64,000 nt of DNA from Myrica gale (lineage: Eukaryota; Streptophyta; Magnoliopsida; Fagales; Myricaceae). The notes below the pieces were generated by a model. That model was given only the letters and a program-made list of their open reading frames with translations. It had not been told where the DNA came from and ran no database searches. Below, piece after piece: positions 35,216 to 46,143 of the stretch (position 1 is the stretch's first letter; each line of letters begins with the position of its first letter). The stretch spans positions 26,970,921 through 27,034,920 of the forward strand of contig OZ005601.1 in NCBI GenBank assembly GCA_963930655.1. The letters are read 5' to 3'. Both the position numbers and the translations under genes were made by a program.

Positions 35216-36150
35216 CTTCTTTTTTTTTTCTTTCATTTCGACATGAGGTTGTTTGACCCTAATCTGCTTTTACCTTATAGATTGATTACCTTCACCGCAC
35301 AGGAAGAACTGCTCGCATGGGTGCAAAAGGTGCGCAGCATCTGTTCCCCACATAATTTGCTTTCTTTTTCTGTCATTTCAAGTGAGAAAAAAAAAACAAT
35401 GTATGCTTGTCTTTAAAGTTTAGAGTGAAAAAGTTGTGTATATACCCAACACTTCGATTGAAAATATGTAATTTTAATCTTCATGTTTTAAGTGGGGACT
35501 GGACATAGCAATGAAGGTAGAGAGAGTGTCAAGTGATATTGCATGGAGTTGTATATCTTTCTATGCATGTCTGAGAAAGGAGGAAAATGAAAAGAAAGGA
35601 AGAAAGGACTTAGAAATTGGTCCCATTTTAAGGAGTTCTTTATTCTTTAACAGAGATTTTGGTGACTGTGACGCCAAAAGTACTGGTCAGGTTACCCTAA
35701 GAAAACATTTTCCTTCTTACAGGGAAAGTAACGAGTTTGGTTGCTAAAAAGGACCTCATGTTGGCCACCCGGATAGAGGAGGCTATGGGGAAGAATGAGA
35801 GCTTGGAGTCTCTTACTGTAGATAATGTCCGGAGGGACATTGCCAGGGCCAGAATAACTGGGAACAAGGTGATGAACGCCAAATCAGTTCAGGTTTCACG
35901 TCAGAAAAATAAGCCTGGAGTGAAAGCTAAAAGGGCACCTGCCCCAGCAAAATCTACCAAGCCAGCAGTCACGAAATCAATGAAGTCGTCCAGTGCCAGT
36001 TCCTCAAGAAAACCATCTTCAGGTGGGAAGAAGCAAATAGCAAGCAAAAAGTCCAATTCTGTAAAATCTACACCTTCGAAATTAAGTGTTGTTGGGTTTA
36101 GGGGGCGCAGTGCTTGGTCTAATAAGAAAGACTCAATGAGGTTCAGATGA
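29029..36150 (+). CDS. RH39: DEAD-box RNA helicase 39 (chloroplast)
   Basis: Nine exons: 29029-29550, 30056-30151, 30237-30425, 30610-30750, 32232-32372, 32919-33061, 34993-35122, 35281-35329 and 35723-36150. All have GT-AG borders and join in frame to 612 residues, close to the known RH39 size. Motifs in order: Q motif (PTEIQ), HTGSGKT (K164), [19 protein letters not shown] (D272-D275), [22 protein letters not shown] and HRTGRTAR. The first 50 or so residues are Ser/Arg/Leu-rich and read as a chloroplast transit peptide. The tail is Lys/Ser-rich, ending NKKDSMRFR. In Arabidopsis, RH39 is needed for the hidden break of chloroplast 23S rRNA and so for plastid translation. Introns 5 and 6 are long and AT-rich; intron 7 holds a C/CT run. 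A tandem, truncated relative lies directly upstream. Confidence 0.95.
35164..35213. repeat. Poly-C / CT compound microsatellite in an RH39 intron
   Basis: A run of C followed by about 17 CT units lies in the intron between RH39 exons 7 and 8, about 67 bp before the acceptor, where it could act as an extended polypyrimidine tract. Confidence 0.9.
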
Positions 36151-36741
36151 ATGTATTTGAATTTTGGATTGAATTTATGATTAAGTTTTGCACCTTACTG
36201 TAAGTTTTGCGCGTCAATTTTTTTTCATTATCGTATCAATATCGCTTTTGCAAGGTTTTACTAACTTATGTACGAATGTTAAGTCCTGGATATGGATTCT
36301 GAGTTTCTAACCAAGTATTGAATGCAATCTGGGCTCTCGAGTTCCCCCTTATTTATCTTCCTCTGCCAAGGCAATGTCACATGGTCTATATTGTTTATTT
36401 ACCTTGTTTAGGATAAATACAATCAGATCTACGTGGACATCAAGCATTCTTTTTATCGAAGTATCTATCTCATTTATTACGGCATCAATTTCATTTTATC
36501 TGAAGCCTGCAAGACCATAGACAAAACACAAATTTGCAGGTGAAGTTTTCCTGAAACATTTAACAAAGCAAATTTGCAGGTGAAGTTACGAGATGCTTCG
36601 CAACAACAGCAGGTATTGTGTTTCACATCCTATTACTTCCAGGTGAGTAAAGGGCGAGAATGTTTGGCAGTGTTATGTGGTCTTGGGCCTTCTCAACCCC
36701 AAAAGCTAGCTCAAGAGGCAGGGACAATATTCTGGTAACTC

Positions 36742-36772
<31 letters not shown>

Positions 36773-37273
36773 CACACACACACAAGTATGTTCTTCTTCC
36801 GGACTGAGAGATCCCCGCTGAACATGCTTGGGCTGCCAACATTTTGAACTCATAAAAATTCAAAAATCTCAAAATTTTCTGCTACAAATTCAAAATTCTT
36901 AAAAAATTTAGTTGCTAAACATCACCTAATTGCACCATATTTTCTTGTTTTCTGAATAATTTTGCACCATTTATTTCAAATTAGGTACTTAAATGAGTAT
37001 TTGCTTCTATCGTCCAACATTATTTCCGAGATTTTTTATGGGATTTCTTTTATTTGGGGGTGTATTGGCTGGGCTATACAATAAGGGCAGCCCTCAATTT
37101 GCACCCACTGGACATTTTCCGGGTCCAAAATGGGCCATATATCGGCCCAGAGTTGCATGACTGGACCACCTGCTCAACATCATCCAGCCCATTTAGATAC
37201 AACCTACGTAAGACTCTGTTTTACCACAGCTATCGCTGTTCTCCATCTCCAGTGAATTGGGGAAAGAGAAAAG
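36151..37273. other. Intergenic region with homopolymer tract
   Basis: The RH39 3' flank is followed by AT-rich spacer. The word AATTTGCAGGTGAAGTT appears twice (36531-36547 and 36570-36586), a short local duplication. The poly-C/CA tract at 36743-36784 lies here. No gene is seen. Confidence 0.45.
36743..36784. repeat. C29 homopolymer followed by CA repeat
   Basis: About 29 consecutive C are followed by (AC)n. Such a run is prone to slippage and its length is unlikely to be accurate in any assembly. Confidence 0.9.
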
Positions 37274-37771
37274 ATGGTTCGACGTTCACAAGTCTTTCTC
37301 TTTAGAGCGTGTTTCAGGAACCCTTTTCAACGTTCGGTAATACCCTCTTCTTCGTCTTTCCTCCACTCACTCGCAACGATTCCAGCTCAACTCGTTTCAG
37401 ACTCAGTGTCTTCTCCAAACCCCAAGTTACCCGTTATACTTAACTCAAATGTAAGTTCGCTAAACCAGTTTAGGAAGTACAGTGCTGAGTCTGGTGACTC
37501 AGTGGCTGAGTTTGACCAGAACAGAGAGGTGGACATGATTAACCTCAAGTTTGCTGAAGCTAGAGAAGAGATAGAGATGGCTATGGAGTCCAAAGAGACT
37601 GTGTATTTTGATGAGGAGGCGGAGTGTGCTCGGGCTGCAGTGAAGGAAGTTCTGGACAAGTTTGAGGCGCTATTGGCGAAGTTGCCGGAGAACGGAAAGG
37701 CGGCGTTGCAGAGGTCAATGGGGCTGAAGATTGAGCAGTTGAAGGCTGAGCTTCAGCAGTTGAATGAGTAA
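37274..37771 (+). CDS. Small organelle-targeted protein of unknown function
   Basis: A single-exon frame of 165 residues starts at MVRRSQVFLFRACFRNPFQR, an Arg/Ser/Phe-rich, acid-free leader typical of mitochondrial presequences. After about residue 75 the protein becomes acidic and helical (NREVDMINLKFAEAREEIE, DEEAECARAAVKEVLDKFE) and ends in a Leu/Lys/Glu/Gln-rich segment, LKIEQLKAELQQLNE, that could form a coiled coil. The codon pattern and clean N-terminal target signal support a real gene. I do not recognise a named family. It is plausibly a soluble matrix or membrane-peripheral factor. The leader downstream of 37200 is compact and CT-rich. Confidence 0.7.
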   Translation: MVRRSQVFLFRACFRNPFQRSVIPSSSSFLHSLATIPAQLVSDSVSSPNPKLPVILNSNVSSLNQFRKYSAESGDSVAEFDQNREVDMINLKFAEAREEIEMAMESKETVYFDEEAECARAAVKEVLDKFEALLAKLPENGKAALQRSMGLKIEQLKAELQQLNE

Positions 37772-38700
37772 TGAGGTTGGTGAAAACGGGCTTTTGTCCA
37801 ATTTGTATTCTTTTTTTTTTCTAAGTGTCCAATTTGTATTCGAATTCTCTAATTATCTCTTTTCCTTTTGGCTGTGTTTGTTGAGGCCAATTTGAGAGGT
37901 GATAGTCTAGGTTAAAGGGTTGGGAATATCGGCGATTAATTTTTTAGATAGGAAAGGATAGTGGTGATTTTGAATAATGAATTGGCAGTGAGTTCTTCAA
38001 AATAAAACACTGTTCCGAATTGTGGAATTCATGTACTTGTTACCGGTAATGCCTCAATGGCTTATGGAAACTTAATTATGCTGCTGATTATTATTCCATT
38101 GTTCTTTCACTTCTGCATCTGTTAGCATAGTTTGTTGTGATCCTCACGCCATCAACAACTACTTGAAACGAATATCATGAATGATGAATGCTTTCTAGAC
38201 TTGTATGCAGTCACCTCATAGAGCATCTTTTGCTTGTCTTTTGAGGTTGAAGATCTAGTGTCTTGTAGTATAGGTCTTCTCATCATTACAGTGAACTAAG
38301 TACGGAAGTACATTACTGCTCTATAGATTTTGTCGGTGGTAGCGAAATGGTCGAATGAGGTAGTCATTGATTCTGTCAACCTCCAGAGAACAAGTTTCTT
38401 TCGAAAATTTCCAAGGTAACGAGGGCACAAAGGAGATTAGGATTATTAATACTGCCAAATTGCTGTTCTATCTGGCAAGTGATGCGATATTGGAACTGCT
38501 TTGAGAATACAAGATGATTTGGAAACACATATGCTCCTCTTTCCCTATGTAAAGGAGCTGACCTATCTTGCTAGTCAACTGGAAAAACTAAGTTGGTTCC
38601 TTTATCAAATCCTGACCACCACTTTAGCAGTCACACTTCAAACAAACTAGAGGATAGGTTACCTGATACTGTTGAGGACCCGCTCCAGATCCAACAACAA
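37772..38700. other. Intergenic, no gene seen
   Basis: This is the 3' flank of the small protein gene. The sequence TCCAATTTGTATTC occurs twice (37797-37810 and 37828-37841). No other structure is evident. Confidence 0.45.
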
Positions 38701-39100
38701 GCCACCAATCTACATAATCACGATCTCCAAATTAAGAATCTAGGGTTTATGAGATTTGGGGTTTTGATTCAAGTAGGGATTTAATCTAGACAAATCAATG
38801 AGATTTACCTAGATTAAGGTTTGGAAATTGAAATAGTACAATAATCAAATATCAAGATACAGAAAAGATGGTTGAATCAACTATATTCAATAGATTGCAA
38901 CCAATCTACATAATCATGATCTCCAAATTAAGAATCTAGGGTTTATGAGATTTGGGGATTTGGTTCAAGTTGGGATTTAATCTAGACAAATCAATGAGAT
39001 TTACCCAGATTAAGGTTTGGAAATTGGAATAGAACGATATCAAATATCAAGATACAACAAAGATAGTTGAATCAACTCTATTCAATAGATTGCAAGAGTA
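38701..39100. repeat. Two tandem copies of a 196-bp unit
   Basis: The unit beginning CCAATCTACATAATCA at 38705 returns at 38901 with about 90 percent identity: ATCTCCAAATTAAGAATCTA, GGGATTTAATCTAGACAAAT, GATTAAGGTTTGGAAATTG, and TTGAATCAACT...TTCAATAGATTGCAA at the end. A further partial echo (TTCAATGAATTG) occurs at 39153-39195. It is non-coding and may be part of an LTR or satellite-like element. Confidence 0.8.
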
Positions 39101-40990
39101 CAGTTCGAAGATACAAAGAAAGATAAAAGGAAAGATTAGATCAAACCCTATTCAATGAATTGTAAAGATAAGATCTTCAAACTTGGATTCAATGAATTGC
39201 ACCTAGCTAGCTCAAGTCTTCTACGAGCTATGAACCCTAGAAAACTGAAAGTTTAAGGGTCCCCAAGGCCAAAACAAGACGGCTTCATCAGTAAGTCTCA
39301 ACATGAATGAATAATCCTTTAGGTTTACAACTAATTACTTAACACAGAGAAACCCTAATGCTTGATTGACCATTAAACACTTATTTACACCTATTCGAAA
39401 TTATAAAACTATCATTAACTTAAATATTCCTAAAATGCCATTATGAGCTCAATTGCTCCTCATATGTCCACCTTTTTTTCAACAAGTCTCGTGCTTCTCC
39501 TTCTAGGCCCTTCATCAGATACACACTATAGGGGCATTTTTTTGCCAGCTTATGCCATCTACAACAGGAGATAGCAGTTTCTGTCTCAAATTATGTTGTC
39601 AATTTTTCGTACATCTTCCATTATTGTAGCAGTTATTTTAGACCTAGAATAACAGCCTTGTAGTTCCAGTTCATGTTAGGGTGAAAAGATTGATTTTCCT
39701 AATAATCTGGATGACAGGTGTCTATGCTGCTACCTTGAGAATGGAATCACACCATAGCTGCTACACAGAAAGTAGGAAACAGCTAGTTGAGAAGCAAAAT
39801 CTCCATTGACCCTTTTCAACTTAATGATCCAAGTGATCCTCCCTTTCACAGGTTTCAATTAATCTTTAAAGCCATAGAGCACAAAATTCTACAAATGCTC
39901 TTCTCACCCTAGAAAGGGCTTGAATATGCTGGTGTTAATAGTTGCCAACTCCAAAAAAGCAAATAATAAATTGTGTAATGTTAATATTTTACTCGCATTT
40001 CATAATGCACATATCTTTGATTGTTGTTGGACCTTAACTGCTCCAGTTTTGTTTCTTATCTCGTGCTACTAGGCCGATGAATTTTCTTTCAAAGGTACAC
40101 TATTGTTCCTAGGAGTGATTGGCACAGCTTAGAAGGCGTTAGCTTGTGTGAAGGATAAAATGATCTGAACCATCAAATATCAAGAGAGCTACAGAAAACT
40201 GAAACCAGAATTCTATTTCCTGGAATCTTAGCCCCTTTGAGGTAAACGAAGTAAAATTCAAGAACTCGCCATAAAATGAATAGGAAATTCATGTTTCACC
40301 TGCATGTTAGTGTGTTTGGAGCTATGCAGATTCATGAAAATGTCCCTGTAATTTCTGGATGATATTATGATAGACAAAGTCATTGTCGTATATTGTGCAA
40401 AAGTGAGAAATGGGAGGAAAGGGAAGGAAAGAGCCAAATGAAAGTCATAATAACGTCAGAAACATGGTGCAAATGGATGGGTATCCCATGTGGGGAGCAA
40501 CGAAAAATGGAATGGCTATGTCTTTTTTGGACAAGCTAAGGAGATTAGAGATAGAGCAACTAGGCAATTGAACTGACAAGGGCAGGTCCAAGTTCTGTTC
40601 TGTTCTGATCGGCGATCGCTTCATTTTTCCTTCATTTTTCAGTTTTTCTTTTATTTTTTCTAAACATCACTACGGTTGAGCTTCTCTTGTTAATCTTTCT
40701 GTCGTTGTTAGGGTTCTAAACCTTTTAGCCAGTATGTTTTAACAGGAAGGTCAGAGAATTTTAGGCCTTCAACTGTCAGCTAAATACAACGCAAAGCAGG
40801 GGAGTTTCCTTGATTGTATATTTTCAATTTTCCCTCACCTTTCAGAAGGTGAGATCCCCACATGTTTGGACTGGGTATATGTTAACGAGGTGGCAAAGAA
40901 ATCAGTTGATAGTTGACGAAGAAGTTTGTTTATCAGAACAAGAAAGAATGGTTTTGTCAAATAGGGACACGGAATGTCTAAATCTCTCTC
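39101..40990. other. Intergenic, no gene seen
   Basis: A long spacer without convincing ORFs. Its beginning (39101-39470) continues the style of the tandem repeat and could belong to the same decayed element. It ends at the left target duplication of the LINE derivative. Confidence 0.4.
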
Positions 40991-41010
40991 GAAAATTTAG
41001 GGCGCGCAGG

Positions 41011-43157
41011 TCCATTGGTTTGTGTTAGTCCCTCTTAGTTCGTGGTTTGTGATGGCTTTTTTCCGTAGTTTAGTGATAGAGGCAAAGGCGTTCCATTTCT
41101 CGGTTAGCAAGTTGGGTCTCGTTACGTTATCGGAGCTGAGTCGGAAGTCGCAGAGCTCCGTTCGTATAGGCAGATTTGGGGTGGTTTGGATTGCCAACCT
41201 CTTTGGCAAACTGGAGGAGGGGAAAGAAAACAAGGGTCTGTCGGTGAAGTTCAATGAATCCTCCCGTGAGTTTCTTGCCCAGAAATGCTCGAATGAGCAT
41301 GGTAGATACATAGTGTTGGTGGAATTTGGGGACAAAAGGCGGAGGGGGGCAGTCAGGATCCCAGAGGGGCGATCGGGCTTTGGATGGCAGGCTTTCGGTC
41401 AGACTTGCGAGGAGATGGTTTCTGTCATTGGTGAGCTGCGTCGATCAAACTCGGGGTATGCAGTGTCAGAGTTTAGGCCGGGAGTTTCCTTTGCCCAACT
41501 GGTGAGGGGTGGCTCGCCGGAGATGATGAAGGAGGAGGGTGAGGGGGAGCTTCGTACCCATCATGATGGCAACGTTAACCTGCAGGACAAAGTTAGTTTC
41601 CCTATGGCGGCACCTGCAGGCCGAAGTCTGTCCTCAGTTGTTTTCCCAATGGGCGAAGAAGGTCACGTGACTTCTTTTCGAAAAAAGGCTTTGCATGCTT
41701 CTGCTGCCGTTTCAGTTTCCAACGAGTTGACATTTAATGCTCAGTCGGCGGACAACATGGTGATTGACGTGTCTTTTTGGAGAGTCAAGTTGATGGGGTT
41801 CAGAGCAGAAATAGACGCTCTTTTAAGTCTTTTGGGAAAGGAGGATGGGCCGGGTATTTTGCGAGAAGACTCTTTAGGCCCTACGGTTGAGTATGCGTGG
41901 GGTAGGCAGGAACCATTACCCCCGCAGGTTCTGTTGAAGGATGTTGGGCTGGGCCCAGTTCTTTCAACTCCTGTTAACTTGGTAGTGGGCAATGGGCTGG
42001 TGTCTGTGGGCCCTTCGGAAGATTTTAGCCTTTTGCAGCCTTCAGATGTGGACAATGGGTCGAACAAGCCTGGGTCTGTGTCGGGTCTTCCTCGTGACCC
42101 GTTGCTGCCGAGAGGTTTCGTCGACGTTAAGGTTGCTGAAGTGGCAGGCGGTGCTATCCAACTCGCGCCGGAGGAAGGTTCATCGTCGGTGCCTTCTGAG
42201 GTGCGACGCAACTGTACGGTGGTCGTTCCGGCGCCGGAGCGGTCGCCGTGCTCCAGTTCTGCGCATGCAGACGTGGATTTCTCTTCGCCGGGGGTGTTTT
42301 GCATGCCGAATCTCTGTCCTGAAGGTTCAGAAGGGTTTCCGGCGCCAGCAATGTCACCGAGATCTAGTCCTGTGCATGTCGAAGTAGTTGTTACTTCTCC
42401 GGGGGAGTTGCTTAGGCCGAGCCTCATTCCTGAAGGCCTCGCTGGGGTCGCCGGGTCGTGTGGAGGGGATGGGCTGGGTGTTGGGCCTGCTGGGGTGGGC
42501 CCGTTTTGCGTTGAAGCTGGGTGCATGGTGGAAGGGATTGGTGGGGCGGGTGACGCAGGAGGGGAGATGTCTTTGGTTGTGGTTGCCGAACAAGAGCTGG
42601 GTATGGGTCCTCTGGCAGTATGTAGCCCTGATGGAGGGGAGATTGTGTGCTCGGGGAATGCCGGGGCTTCAGTGGGCAAATCTCCAGAGTGGGTCTTAGA
42701 TATGGTATCCTCTGTTGGACATTTGGGTTGGGGTGTCGTGTGACGGTCACGAGGAAGAGCTGAGGAATCTCTTTGCTGCGTTGGAACGTGATAGGGTGCA
42801 GCATAGTTTAAAAAATTCTAGAAAATCCTGCGGAAAGATGATAAGGGAGTTGCAGGGATTGTATTCTTCGATTAACTATGACGGGTCTTCTTCGTGTGCT
42901 AGGAAAACTAAGATCAAAAGGCGGGCTTCTTGAGTTGGACTGTTAGGAGGGATTCTTGGGAGGTGGGGTTTGGGAGAACGATGGTCGAGGTTGCTCATGG
43001 GAGTTGCAGGGCTTTGTTTTGTTTGGTTGTTTTTGGGTGGGAGATGAACTTCTGTGTTGTTAGGTTGTTGGGGGCTTTCAGTATAATCTCTTGTACTGTT
43101 GACACCGTTGTTGTGTCTTTTTTTTTTCTTTAATAAAATTGACTTACTTATCAAAAA
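41011..43157 (+). mobile_element. Internally deleted LINE carrying only ORF1
   Basis: The element is bounded by perfect 20-bp direct repeats, GAAAATTTAGGGCGCGCAGG, at 40991-41010 and 43158-43177, and ends in AATAAAATTGACTTACTTATCAAAAA. The main frame (41022-42743) encodes a basic N-terminal part (HGRYIVLVEFGDKRRRGAVRIPEG style), then a long Pro/Gly/Ser-rich region. An overlapping frame (42715-42933) encodes EEELRNLFAALERD and RELQGLYSSINYDG, the words that in plant L1-type LINEs directly precede the endonuclease. Endonuclease, reverse transcriptase and RNase H are missing: the sequence passes straight into a G/T-rich 3' tail. The long intact duplication means it moved recently, so another LINE must have supplied enzymes. 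Family words are recalled, not aligned. Confidence 0.8.
41022..42743 (+). CDS. LINE ORF1-like protein (573 residues), retroelement-derived
   Basis: This is the longest open frame in the LINE derivative. Translation probably starts at the MAFFRSL methionine at 41052 or the MLVPLSS methionine at 41022; both are in frame and context does not decide. Residues 1-150 are mixed and basic (SVSKLGLVTLSELSRKS, GRYIVLVEFGDKRRRG, GFGWQAFGQTCEEMV), resembling the N-terminal region of plant LINE ORF1-like proteins. The rest is low-complexity, Pro/Ser/Val/Gly-rich without a zinc knuckle. A one-base shift near 42720-42743 separates it from the 42715-42933 frame that would finish ORF1. It is not a host gene. 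Confidence 0.6.
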   Translation: MLVPLSSWFVMAFFRSLVIEAKAFHFSVSKLGLVTLSELSRKSQSSVRIGRFGVVWIANLFGKLEEGKENKGLSVKFNESSREFLAQKCSNEHGRYIVLVEFGDKRRRGAVRIPEGRSGFGWQAFGQTCEEMVSVIGELRRSNSGYAVSEFRPGVSFAQLVRGGSPEMMKEEGEGELRTHHDGNVNLQDKVSFPMAAPAGRSLSSVVFPMGEEGHVTSFRKKALHASAAVSVSNELTFNAQSADNMVIDVSFWRVKLMGFRAEIDALLSLLGKEDGPGILREDSLGPTVEYAWGRQEPLPPQVLLKDVGLGPVLSTPVNLVVGNGLVSVGPSEDFSLLQPSDVDNGSNKPGSVSGLPRDPLLPRGFVDVKVAEVAGGAIQLAPEEGSSSVPSEVRRNCTVVVPAPERSPCSSSAHADVDFSSPGVFCMPNLCPEGSEGFPAPAMSPRSSPVHVEVVVTSPGELLRPSLIPEGLAGVAGSCGGDGLGVGPAGVGPFCVEAGCMVEGIGGAGDAGGEMSLVVVAEQELGMGPLAVCSPDGGEIVCSGNAGASVGKSPEWVLDMVSSVGHLGWGVV

Positions 43158-43177
43158 GAAAATTTAGGGCGCGCAGG

Positions 43178-43405
43178 CTCGCAGCCTCCACAGACTAGTG
43201 GTTTCACATATCTGACCAGATAGCCTCATCCAAATATCGGATATTCAAGGCAAATTTAGCATATTCAATATTCTACACAACTATGGAAAAAAAAAAAATC
43301 TTACTCAATTGTGGGTAGGCTAAGCTATCCATCGTAGTTGGCCTCCAGAATCTTGCTTTTATGTAATTTTTGGAATTTCATGGTTTCTCTCTTTGTAAAC
43401 TACTA
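43178..43405. other. Spacer between two retroelements
   Basis: This short AT-rich spacer lies between the LINE derivative and the first retroposon copy. No feature is seen. Confidence 0.5.
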
Positions 43406-43415
43406 CAGACTACTT

Positions 43416-44366
43416 TTTTTTTCTACGCAAACGTGAAATTCATTTAATAGGAAAACATACACAAGTGCTGAATACAGACAGTCCTACAAGGCTGGATACA
43501 AAGAACATAAGCATACAATCGAAACCAACAACACTTAAAGCCCTACGGGCGATACATCTAATGGCCGTAAAGGTCAGATTCCAAATGGTCATCCAGGCCT
43601 CAACAAGACGGATGCAAAGATCCATAGATTCTAAATGGGTCCAAAGACCCGACAATAACACCGCTAAGGAAGGCGGTCTTCGAGCAATAATCCGACAACC
43701 CAGAGCGACTATCTGCACCAACACAAATGGGTAACAAGGCCCATGACAAAAAATGGCGAAGTAGCAAGTGACAAAACACCGGGACAGCAGCTGCAGAAGC
43801 AAAGCCGCCAGAGCGGTGGTCACCGAGTGCACCTTCCCACAGCATCCTACAGAAATGAAAATCACAGACAAAACAACCACAACATAACACACTAAAAAAG
43901 CACCCATGGCCGAGAAAACCACCAGCGCTGCCCAAACAGATCCACAAAAGGGGATGCGCGTGGCCCACACGTGCGCACGCGTGGCCGCGCGTGTAGGAGC
44001 ACGCGACGTCCGACAGCGAACCGAAAGGACCCACAAGGAACACCCGGAGCTGCTGAGTCCATCCCACCTATGCGTGGCCACCGACGGGCGGCTGGAACGC
44101 CGGGATTTGGCTTGGAAAACCGCCACAAAGGGAGACCAAAAGGAGAAGGAACCAGAGGGGAAAAGACGAAGAAACGCCAAGAGAAAAGGAGGGGAGGGGG
44201 GAGCAGGAGGGAGAGGGAGAGGGCGGCGGGAAGAGCAAGGGCTCCTCCCGCCGCCAGAGGCAGTGATAGGGGAGGGGGTTCCGGCGAAGAAAAAAAACAA
44301 ACTTTCTAGAGAGAGGGCAGAGACTCTCTCTCTAGAAAACGATATTGAGTACCTTTAGTTGTACTT
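43416..44366 (-). mobile_element. Non-autonomous retroposon, copy 1
   Basis: Direct repeats CAGACTACTT at 43406-43415 and 44367-44376 flank this copy. In its own sense (minus strand) it begins about 30 bp before a stem-loop (44303-44315 pairing with 44326-44338, core TCTAGAGAGAG), continues through GC-rich sequence, then an array of five mini-palindromes (43540-43650), and ends TTTCACGTTTGCGTAGAAAAAAAAA. It shares ends, order and A-rich tail with copies at 51569 and 54925. A 286-codon frame on the minus strand (43440-44300) is biased and lacks any known domain, so I treat it as non-coding. Trans-mobilisation by LINE enzymes is inferred from the A tail and target duplication. Confidence 0.75.
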
Positions 44367-44376
44367 CAGACTACTT

Positions 44377-46143
44377 GACTCGATCATATTTCAATGTAAA
44401 AGGCTTTTGCCCTGTAAACTCGTGTGTATACTCTTTGGCAAACCAAGGAGTTATTACAATCATTTTAATAAATATGAATAGTTTCATTCTCATTAAAAAA
44501 GAAACTGGTAATATTCGTTAGTTAATTAATAAATTAAATAAAAACTTTTTTATAATTACTTGGGACCTTTTTTCAAATAAAATATTCGATCGCCATGTAT
44601 TGCACGGGTGAAAAGCTAGCTTTCTTGGGAAAATAAAGCCTACGAGGGGAACATTGGGTGCTGAGATGGTCTGGCTTCATCGACACTCATTTAAGAAAAG
44701 GAAGCTTGGCATTGTGAGCTTTAACGAATGATATTTTTCTAATTTTCTTCCTCTTCTTCCTTTCTTACTCTGTTTCTCTTGCCATTTTAGCGGATAATTA
44801 AAACATGAATATGGTTTTTAACTCATTTAGAATAGCTGGGCTATATGAGAGCGTGGGTTAGGGACACACTCAAGTATTCAAACCACTACATGTATAAAAA
44901 AATTGTGATTTAAATAAGTGGTTGATCAGTGAGTCACTTAGTCTTATCAGAGTTTATGGTGACATTGAGTTAGGTCTACCTAAATTCAGTATACAGATTT
45001 TTCTCGTTTATAAAAAAAAAAAAAAAATTTTGCATTCAAATTAATTGTTAGTTTCTCCCTCTTCAAATTAATATCCTCTCTTACTTAAATTCTAAACATA
45101 ACAAGTTTGGTCATGGAATAGATCACATGATTAGAGAAGAGAAAGTGAGCTGTCAAGGCCTTCCCTTGAAAGTACGCTCTGGGGACCCTCTCCTTATTGG
45201 GTAGGATCCAAAACAAGATGAATGTTTTCTGGCTTTAGCTTTATCTTTTTGGCGCCCTAATATAAAAGAAACAAAAAAGGGATAAACAAGACAAGAAGAG
45301 AAGCATATCGAATTGGTCATAATTAGTAGATACATTGCTGGTGTGATGCATTTACATGTTTACATCTTTTTCAATGTTGTAATGATTCACTTTCCATTAG
45401 AATATGTACTTAAAACTGGTGAAATGCTTATCATATCCTCTTTTCGTCTCTTTTTGACCAAAACTTCTGAAAATTTGAAAAGAGGGAATGGTCTAGGAGA
45501 CAGAATTTTGAGATATGGGAGACAAATCTCCTGTCTGGCAGTCCGGGCAAGGCATGTGGGGGAGAGGAAAGGGGCATGGCCATGGCCTGTTTCTGATGGT
45601 GGCTTTAGTATATATCCTGCAGCTCAGGTCCTACACAGAATATACTGTGCGAGTCTATATTTTGTCTTCTTGTAACTGAATGACAATTCAAGCTTAGATG
45701 GGCTTTAATCTGAATGTCGGACAAATTTGTTTCGAAATTTCTGTTAGAAAAAAATGATGTTTTAATCCGTTTCAGGAACCTTAGAAGATTTGATGAGATT
45801 TGATGAACAAAAGGGGATTCGAAAATGGCGGACTCTGGATTATTATCCTGTGAGATAGGCATAAAAAATGCCCAAGAGACCATGATGATGAAAAGTTTAA
45901 AAGAAACAAAGGTAAAGAGCATGCGAGACATGAAGCAAAAATCAACCACATTCTTGTTTTGAAAACTGTACAAGCCGAGGACCACCATCCAAACGCAATA
46001 GTGCCACTAATCTAAAGCTTCCTCCTCCATTTCCCACAATAACACCATCCATTTCTTCTTTTTCTTGGGATACAGAAGATAATCAATCATCGATTCCCTT
46101 GGAAGGAAGAGATTAAAAAAAAGGAAAAATGAGAAAAAAAAAA
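44377..46143. other. Intergenic, no gene seen
   Basis: This is the 3' flank of the receptor kinase and AT-rich spacer. An A16 run at 45011-45026, preceded by TTTTTCTCGTTTAT, looks like the tail of another decayed retroposon starting perhaps near 44810. The frames at 45313-45675 and 45605-45988 overlap on opposite strands without domains. Confidence 0.4.

Noticed and set aside
41741..42679. 312-codon frame on the minus strand
   Set aside because: It is the antisense shadow of the LINE ORF1-like frame, Pro/Ser/Thr-rich with no domain; it results from GC-biased codons on the other strand.
43440..44300. 286-codon frame in retroposon copy 1
   Set aside because: Composition follows the GC-rich and then GT-rich DNA, it has no domain, and the equivalent frames in copies 2 and 3 differ. 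The equal length of the C-terminal part in copies 1 and 3 reflects the spaced palindromes.
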